Below are positions 58,796-64,000 of a stretch of 64,000 nt of DNA, piece by piece. Both the position numbers and the translations under genes were made by a program. This stretch comes from CAZWES01 sp964632395 (lineage in GTDB: Bacteria > Patescibacteriota > Gracilibacteria > Peribacterales > Peribacteraceae). The stretch is taken from positions 1 through 64,000 of the forward strand of contig CAZWES010000002.1 of NCBI GenBank assembly GCA_964632395.1, given 5' to 3'. Position 1 is the first letter of the stretch, and each line of letters opens with the position of its first letter. The notes below the pieces were generated by a model. That model was not told where the DNA came from, made no database searches, and worked only from the letters and a program-made list of their open reading frames with translations.

Positions 58796-59647
58796 ATGAC
58801 ACCCCTCCTCCAAATCACAGATCTCCATGTAAATATAGAAGGATCCAACATCCTACGTGGAATCTCACTCACAGTGAATAACGGCGAAACCCATGCAATC
58901 ATGGGTCCGAACGGTTCAGGCAAATCCACGCTTGTGAACACTCTGATGGGACATCCGAAATTTGAAGTTACGAAAGGATCGGTTGAATGGAAAGGCAAAG
59001 ATCTCTTTAAAATGAGTACTGATGAAAGAGCGCGTGCGGGACTTTTCCTTGCTTTCCAGTATCCAAAGGAGATATCTGGGGTAACTTTGAGGTCACTTCT
59101 TTTTGCTGCATATAAGGTGTGTCGCGCTTCGTCTACGGCCGGCGCAGCGTGTCATGCTGAGCGAAACGAGCCGAAGGCGAGTGGAGACGAAGCACATGCT
59201 GCGCCGGCCTCCGCTCAGCGTGACACTTTACAATCACCTATCAAATTCAAAAAGCACCTCGAAGATGTAATGCAAGAGCTCCACATGAATCCCGAATTCG
59301 CCGAGCGTTCAGTGAATGAAGGTTTTAGTGGAGGAGAAAAAAAGAAAGCAGAAATTCTTCAGTTAAAGATTTTAAAACCTCATCTTGCACTGCTTGATGA
59401 GACTGACTCCGGCCTGGACGTGGATGCGCTCAAAATTGTCTCGGAAGGCGTGAATAGTATGAAGAGCCCCACATTCTCCTCAATAATTGTCACACATTAC
59501 GCGCGCATACTTGAGTATCTAACTCCCGATCGCGTGCATGTGATGGTTGGAGGGAAAATTGTTGAGAGCGGCGGAGCGGAGCTTGCAGAGAGATTGGAGA
59601 AGGAAGGATATTCTGAACGATCACAAATTCCACTTAAAGCGGGTTGA
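58796..59647 (+). CDS. sufC: SufC Fe-S assembly ATPase with repeat-derived insert
   Basis: 283 residues. ABC ATPase of the SufBCD scaffold: Walker A GPNGSGKST (37-45), Q-loop 'LAFQYPKEISGV', signature 'FSGGEKKKAEILQ', Walker B 'LALLDETDSGLD', H-loop 'IIVTHYARIL'. Standard SufC is about 250 residues. Residues 108-145 (VCRASSTAGAACHAERNEP...) are extra and correspond to a palindromic element of the GTGTCA family (59119-59225: GTGTCGCGCT...AGCGTGACAC). It lies between the Q-loop and the signature, in a region that varies among ABC proteins, so activity may be retained. Confidence 0.95.
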   Translation: MTPLLQITDLHVNIEGSNILRGISLTVNNGETHAIMGPNGSGKSTLVNTLMGHPKFEVTKGSVEWKGKDLFKMSTDERARAGLFLAFQYPKEISGVTLRSLLFAAYKVCRASSTAGAACHAERNEPKASGDEAHAAPASAQRDTLQSPIKFKKHLEDVMQELHMNPEFAERSVNEGFSGGEKKKAEILQLKILKPHLALLDETDSGLDVDALKIVSEGVNSMKSPTFSSIIVTHYARILEYLTPDRVHVMVGGKIVESGGAELAERLEKEGYSERSQIPLKAG

Positions 59648-59699
59648 AAAGCAAATCCGATAGGAGTAGAACATGTGACAATATCTCCCCAAGATTGAC

Positions 59700-59945
59700 A
59701 TGAGTCTATTCGAAAGCTTTCCCCAAGTAGCAAAACCCGAAAGGGACCCCGATGGTGTTTGTGAAACACTGGCACCACAAATTCTCACGCATTTTGGCAA
59801 AAGGAAGGACGTCGAATCTCTTACAACCGGTGATGGTTCAGAACCTGTTATTCCAGATGAACACGACCAGATGACACGACCAAAAAATGGCACAAATGGA
59901 TCACGGAATCCCGAGCGCAATACTTTTGATGCAGACCAAATATAG
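59700..59945 (+). CDS. Hypothetical protein, 81 aa
   Basis: A hydrophilic, Pro/Asp-rich small protein (MSLFESFPQVAKPERDPDGV ... GSRNPERNTFDADQI). No domain is recognised. It lies between sufC and the SIMPL gene and may be part of the same transcript or an independent leaderless gene. Confidence 0.4.
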   Translation: MSLFESFPQVAKPERDPDGVCETLAPQILTHFGKRKDVESLTTGDGSEPVIPDEHDQMTRPKNGTNGSRNPERNTFDADQI

Positions 59946-59980
59946 CATCCAACCAGGTCAACAGGTAGAATACCCCCACT

Positions 59981-60703
59981 ATGCTCTCCAAATCCCAACT
60001 CACCATTCTTATTGCTGTCACAATCGGCAGCGTATTCTTTGTTGCAGGTAAAAACGTGGAAGTCAAAAGCGATCCCGCGACCATCACCGTTTCCGGCGAA
60101 GGCGAAGTTTCCGCAGTGCCGGATATTGCATCACTCTCCTTTGGCGTGCAAACCGGAAGGCAGGAGACCGCGCAGGCCGCCGTGGAAAAACTGAGCGAGG
60201 ATATGAATGCAATTATGGATGCAGTTAAGGAAACCGGAGTGGAAGAAAAAGATATCCGCACAGAATCACTGCGCTTAAATCCTGCTTACGATTGGAATGA
60301 GGGCAGCCGGATCCCACGTGGCTTTGAGGCAAGCCAGAGCCTGCGTGTAAAAGTTCGCGATCTGGATAAAGTTGGTGAAGCTCTTTCTGCAGCCACAAAC
60401 GCAGGTGCAAATCAGGCTGGAGGAGTCTCATTTACAATTGATGAGCCTGAAGAGTTGCAACGCGAAGCGCGTGAGAAAGCAATTGACGACGCAAAGCAAA
60501 AGGCAAAAGAACTCGCACGCGATCTTGGAGTCTCACTTGGAGAACTCAAAGGATTCCACGAGGGTGGCAATGCAATGCCAATGTACCGCGGTGACTTTGC
60601 AATGATGGAAGCTGGAATAGGTGGTGGTAGAGGCGCACCTCCAATGCCGGCTGGCGAGCAGGAGATTCAGGTGAATGTTAGTTTGACCTACGAAGTGCGG
60701 TAA
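59981..60703 (+). CDS. SIMPL (DUF541) domain protein, exported
   Basis: 240 residues. An N-terminal membrane anchor (SQLTILIAVTIGSVFFVAG) precedes a SIMPL domain ('ATITVSGEGEVSAVPDIASLSFGVQT', 'GVEEKDIRTESLRLNPAYDW', 'AREKAIDDAKQKAKELARDLG'). The family is periplasmic or surface-located and has been linked to stress responses. TAGAAT lies 9 nt before the ATG. Placement between sufC and sufB is unusual and may be accidental. Confidence 0.88.
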   Translation: MLSKSQLTILIAVTIGSVFFVAGKNVEVKSDPATITVSGEGEVSAVPDIASLSFGVQTGRQETAQAAVEKLSEDMNAIMDAVKETGVEEKDIRTESLRLNPAYDWNEGSRIPRGFEASQSLRVKVRDLDKVGEALSAATNAGANQAGGVSFTIDEPEELQREAREKAIDDAKQKAKELARDLGVSLGELKGFHEGGNAMPMYRGDFAMMEAGIGGGRGAPPMPAGEQEIQVNVSLTYEVR

Positions 60704-60735
60704 GTGATCTTTGGCTCTGGTATGATCATTCATCC

Positions 60736-62142
60736 ATGAGTCCCTCCACGCCTACTGCGACCGTAAACCTCAAAAAAGCTCTCAACCAAGCCAATCCTGC
60801 ACCATACGCAGAGAAGGCCGAACGTGGCCTTTCGGAAGAACTCATCCGAAAAATCTCCGAGGATAAAGAAGAGCCCAGGTGGATGCTTAACTTGAGACTT
60901 GAGTCGTTTGAAAAATTTAAAAAGATGTCGCTGCCGAAGTGGGGACCTGGTCTCTCAAAATTAGATCTTGATGACATCATTTATTACGCACGACCCGGCA
61001 CAGAAGAAACTGACGATTGGGAAGAGCTGCCCGCAGAAATTAAAAGAGTTTACGACAGGCTTGGCATTCCGGAAGCAGAAAGAAAAATGCTAGCCGGAGC
61101 CGGCGCACAGTATGAGAGTGATGTTGTGTATCACAAATTAAAAGAAAACTGGAAGAAGCAAGGCGTGATTTTTTCCAGCATGGAAGAAGCCGTGCGTGAG
61201 CATCCGGAACTCGTTAAAGAATATTTCATGCAGTGCATTCCAAATTCTGACCATATATTCGCAGCACTGCATGGTGCAGTCTGGTCAGGCGGCACATTCC
61301 TCTACGTCCCGGAGGGTAAAAAAGTTGATGATCCGCTGCAGGCATACTTCCGCATGAACGCAGCGAACATGGGGCAATTCGAACATACTCTGGTGATCGC
61401 GGAGGAAGGATCAGATGTGCATTACATTGAAGGATGCAGTGCGCCGAAGTACGGATCACAGGCGCTGCATGCAGGATGCGTGGAAATATTCGTGAAGCCC
61501 GGAGCAAAGGTCAGATACTCCTCAGTCGAAAACTGGAGCCGCGATACTTACAATTTGAATACGAAAAGAGCGCTTGTGGAGAAAGATGGAACGATTGAAT
61601 GGGTTGGAGGAAACTTAGGCTCCGGCTGCACAATGCTTTACCCATGTTCGGTTTTGCAGGGTGAAGGTGCGCGCGCAGATCACTTAGGCCTTGCATTCGC
61701 AAGCCGCGATCAGTGGCAGGATACGGGAGCAAAAGTAATGCATTTGGCTCCGCATACCTCAAGCCAAGTTGTTGGAAAATCTGTGAGTAAAGAAGGTGGC
61801 ACATGCGTCTACCGTGGAAAGCTATTCGTTGCACCGAATGCACATGACTGCATTGCAAATGTTGAGTGCGATGCGTTATTACTTGATAAAGAAAGTCGAA
61901 CAGACACAATTCCGGATATAAAAATCAGAAACGATGATGTGACTGTTGCACATGAAGCTCGTGTCGGACGCCTGAGTGACGAAGATCTCTTTTATTTGAA
62001 GTCACGAGGTATTGCAGAAGAGGAAGCAAAAGCCATGATCGTAAATGGATTTATGGAACCAATCGTGCGGAAACTGCCGCTTGAGTATGCAGTGGAGATG
62101 AATAGGTTGATTGAGCTTGAGATGGAGGGTGGTATTGGCTAA
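60736..62142 (+). CDS. sufB: SufB Fe-S cluster scaffold
   Basis: 468 residues: 'GLSEELIRKISEDKEEPRWMLNLRLESFEKFKKM', 'HAAVWSG'-type core 'FAALHGAVWSGGTFLYVPEGKKV', 'EHTLVIAEEGSDVHYIEGCSAP', and C-terminal 'RVGRLSDEDLFYLKSRGIAEEEAKAMIVNGFMEPI'. It carries the nascent cluster in the SufB2C2D complex. An extended -10 (TGG-TATGAT) lies 9 nt before the ATG. Certain. Confidence 0.97.
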   Translation: MSPSTPTATVNLKKALNQANPAPYAEKAERGLSEELIRKISEDKEEPRWMLNLRLESFEKFKKMSLPKWGPGLSKLDLDDIIYYARPGTEETDDWEELPAEIKRVYDRLGIPEAERKMLAGAGAQYESDVVYHKLKENWKKQGVIFSSMEEAVREHPELVKEYFMQCIPNSDHIFAALHGAVWSGGTFLYVPEGKKVDDPLQAYFRMNAANMGQFEHTLVIAEEGSDVHYIEGCSAPKYGSQALHAGCVEIFVKPGAKVRYSSVENWSRDTYNLNTKRALVEKDGTIEWVGGNLGSGCTMLYPCSVLQGEGARADHLGLAFASRDQWQDTGAKVMHLAPHTSSQVVGKSVSKEGGTCVYRGKLFVAPNAHDCIANVECDALLLDKESRTDTIPDIKIRNDDVTVAHEARVGRLSDEDLFYLKSRGIAEEEAKAMIVNGFMEPIVRKLPLEYAVEMNRLIELEMEGGIG

Positions 62143-62651
62143 GCATCCAACAACCCTTTTATAAATTCCCTGAATCCATTTATCATTTCCGGACATACCT
62201 CCACTTCTAGAGCATCAGAAGCTTTCAACAGCTCACTGCGACAAAGTATTTCGATAACCTTTTTAATAAACAACTCAGCACATTTAACAAGGAACTCGTC
62301 CTTAAAAATATCACTGTCAATCCAATCACTCATGCCACGGTACTCTCCTGAATCCTCAACTATTCTCTTCAAAAGATCTCTTGCACGTCTGATACTGACT
62401 ATAGGAAAGTCATATCCCTTCAACTCCATGAAAGCATCTCTGATGACTTGTTTTTGGTTTCCAGGAAACCTGTTGGTCTGCCAATGCCAGTTTAGCTGGC
62501 TAAAAAGTGCACTCCAGTCGGAACCCGAATCCAGTAAGGACGGCATTTCCCCCTTCTTAAATGGATTTTCTCCGATTAGCTGACCAACATCATCCCAAAG
62601 CTCCAATTGAGCACCCTTGCCACCCGACGGTTTTGTACATTTTCCTCCCAT
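62139..62651 (-). CDS. Hypothetical protein, 170 aa
   Basis: A soluble helical protein ('MGGKCTKPSGGKGAQLELWD', 'RRARDLLKRIVEDSGEYRGM', 'MINGFREFIKGLLDA'). No domain is recognised. ATG 62651 with TATTCC 5 nt upstream is preferred over an upstream in-frame ATG at 62684. Its stop overlaps the sufB stop tail to tail. Confidence 0.55.
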   Translation of the reverse strand: MGGKCTKPSGGKGAQLELWDDVGQLIGENPFKKGEMPSLLDSGSDWSALFSQLNWHWQTNRFPGNQKQVIRDAFMELKGYDFPIVSIRRARDLLKRIVEDSGEYRGMSDWIDSDIFKDEFLVKCAELFIKKVIEILCRSELLKASDALEVEVCPEMINGFREFIKGLLDA

Positions 62652-62689
62652 AACATGGAATAGGGGAAATGTTGAATGATGCACCAGGA

Positions 62690-62956
62690 TTAATCCACGC
62701 TTTCAACTACATGTTGAACTCGATTTGCAAATCTCCACATCTCGTCTTCAGGACATCTATCAAAATCTTCAGCAAGCTTTGCAGCATACTGCGGAAACCA
62801 CCGTCTCAACTGATCAATGCGATGCTTAACTACTTCTCTACTCACAACACCTGCCTGATCTTTACAATCTCCTTCTATCGGCATTGTGTGGCTTACCACA
62901 GGATCCAAATCCTGAGAGACATCGAAAGTATGGAAATTGACTGTAAATTCATCCAT
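62690..62956 (-). CDS. Hypothetical protein, 88 aa
   Basis: A small soluble protein ('MDEFTVNFHTFDVSQDLDPV', 'HRIDQLRRWFPQYAAKLAEDF'). No domain is recognised. It lies between sufB and sufD on the opposite strand, upstream of the 170-residue hypothetical. Confidence 0.5.
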   Translation of the reverse strand: MDEFTVNFHTFDVSQDLDPVVSHTMPIEGDCKDQAGVVSREVVKHRIDQLRRWFPQYAAKLAEDFDRCPEDEMWRFANRVQHVVESVD

Positions 62957-63077
62957 AAGGTGATGAGGAAAGTGACAAGTGATACTATATCGTACTTTTG
63001 TACTTAGTCAAATCTAAATTAATAGCCAGTGCTGTATCGCAAATATACACCATAATGGTATAAATAGTACAAATATC

Positions 63078-63770
63078 GTGCCCGCCTCCCCCACCCTCAC
63101 AGCCCCCCTCACACTCTCCATCCCGGAGGGAAAACAAGAGGAAGTCCACCACCAAATCGAGAATGAAGATTGCTCGATGGAAATTTTGGTTAAGAAGGGC
63201 GCCACTTTAACACTCGTTTTGGAAACAAAAGTTGATGAGGGGGAAAGCGCAAACATCACGCAGAACGCAATTGTTGAGGAAGGCGCTGTGCTCCACATAA
63301 AAAATGTTACGACTGGAACCGGTCGTGTGAATCACACACTCTGTTCAAAAGTTGAGGGAGCTAATGCAAAAAGTGAAGTGAGCTGGATTTTCCACGCCAC
63401 GAAAAAAGCTCAGTTTGATCTTTCCGTTCAAAACATCTTCAATGCACCAAACGGAAAGGGTAATGTTGTGATGAAAGGAGTTGCAGAGGATGAAGCGAAT
63501 GTAAAAGCAAACGGGATGATAAAGATTGGACCCGGCGGCTCAAAAACAGAAACTGAGCTTGCTGAAAATATTTTGATGTTGGACTCAACCGCAAAAGTGG
63601 ATGCCGTCCCCGCGCTCGAGATAAAAACAAACGATGTAAAAGCTAGTCACTCTGCCACGGTGACGAAAGTTAACGAGGAAGATTTGTTTTATATGGCCTC
63701 ACGGGGGATAGATAAAAAAACTGCGAGGGGGATGTATGTGGAGGGGTTTTTAGCGTGTCATCCCGAGTAG
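63078..63770 (+). CDS. sufD: SufD-like Fe-S assembly protein with altered C-terminus
   Basis: 230 residues from GTG 63078, a short SufD. The beta-helix core ('TLVLETKVDEGESANITQNAIVEEGAVLHI', 'NIFNAPNGKGNVVMKGVAEDEANVKANGMIKI') and the C-terminal 'ATVTKVNEEDLFYMASRGIDKKTARGMYVEGFL' are clear. The last residues ACHPE come from an inserted palindromic element. The original ending, EGFLDL and stop, is still visible 200 bp downstream (63941-63959), after a 20-bp repeat of the coding sequence. TATAAA lies upstream of the GTG. Confidence 0.9.
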   Translation: MPASPTLTAPLTLSIPEGKQEEVHHQIENEDCSMEILVKKGATLTLVLETKVDEGESANITQNAIVEEGAVLHIKNVTTGTGRVNHTLCSKVEGANAKSEVSWIFHATKKAQFDLSVQNIFNAPNGKGNVVMKGVAEDEANVKANGMIKIGPGGSKTETELAENILMLDSTAKVDAVPALEIKTNDVKASHSATVTKVNEEDLFYMASRGIDKKTARGMYVEGFLACHPE

Positions 63771-63950
63771 TGCCGAGTAGCCCTACGTAGCGCGAAGCGC
63801 GAAGTAGGGCGTATCGAGGCACGTATCGAGGGATAGACACGCGGTTTTCATCGGCCGTGCCCGTTACCATTTCAACATAGTGTGGCTGCGGCCCCTTGGA
63901 ATTAAAAATATGGCCGCGGCCCATTGGAAAATGTATGTGGAGGGGTTTTT
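63732..63950 (+). mobile_element. Palindromic insertion flanked by a 20-bp direct repeat at the sufD end
   Basis: ATGTATGTGGAGGGGTTTTT occurs at 63732-63751 and again at 63931-63950. Between the copies lies a GTGTCA-family palindrome (GTGTCATCCCGAG 63755-63767 ... GAGGGATAGACAC 63829-63841) and about 90 bp with a GGCCGCGGCC palindrome (63912-63921). The direct repeat marks the insertion site and reveals the pre-insertion sufD ending. Confidence 0.7.
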
Positions 63951-64000
63951 GGATTTATGAAGCAACTGGCGGCTCCTGTAAACAACTGATGAATGCAATT

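Overview
The window looks like a chromosome segment of a Candidate Phyla Radiation (Patescibacteria) bacterium, most plausibly of the Peregrinibacteria/Peribacteria group. That placement is an inference from gene content and 16S oddities, not from a tree. TGA works as a normal stop codon (for example at the uppP-dedA and atpC ends), which argues against the recoded Gracilibacteria/Absconditabacteria. No tRNA gene was recognised. The most distinctive locus is a lone 16S rRNA gene on the minus strand (about 12144-14858). It carries a group I intron, a group II intron, and two palindromic hairpin insertions in variable helices. No 23S or 5S gene follows it.

Layout. 0.3-7.1 kb: a DUF4143 ATPase, a small heat-shock protein, a lipid-carrier pair (DUF368 protein plus a UppP-DedA fusion), and GMP synthase. 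7.1-12 kb: a decayed methyltransferase, a Nudix-sigma factor fusion followed by a FecR/DUF5667 protein, a RelE-type toxin-antitoxin pair, and a hypothetical. 12-15.2 kb: the 16S gene. 15.2-32 kb: an SLH/Cys-rich surface protein, a NYN nuclease, a ComM-like ATPase, a 42-cysteine protein, two toxin-antitoxin modules, an M16 protease, a candidate structured RNA, ndk, an aquaporin, a CtpA-type protease and dnaJ. 32.4-42.5 kb: a complete V-type ATPase operon (G/H, I, K, E, C, F, A, B, D) with three extra small ORFs and the residues of a sodium-binding rotor. 42.5-45.7 kb: a pilin-like LamG protein between a partial and a complete rplT, then rpmI and infC. 45.7-58.7 kb: pgl and zwf, a ComEC-type hydrolase, pyrF, an LPETG surface protein, recR, smpB and a permease. 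58.8-64 kb: sufC, sufB and sufD with small ORFs.

Two features run through the whole window. First, many start codons sit only 6-11 nt downstream of a -10 hexamer and lack a Shine-Dalgarno motif, which suggests widespread leaderless transcription. Second, the DNA is full of palindromic elements. One class is built from short 'word' repeats, in at least nine vocabularies, and lies between genes, inside the 16S gene and inside both introns. A second class (ends GTGTCA...TGACAC) lies in intergenic DNA and, in frame, inside sufC, pgl and atpF. One copy at the end of sufD is flanked by a 20-bp direct repeat, which is direct evidence of insertion. Nearly every junction in the V-ATPase operon carries such an element.

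All functional calls come from reading motifs and family resemblance by eye. No database search was run.
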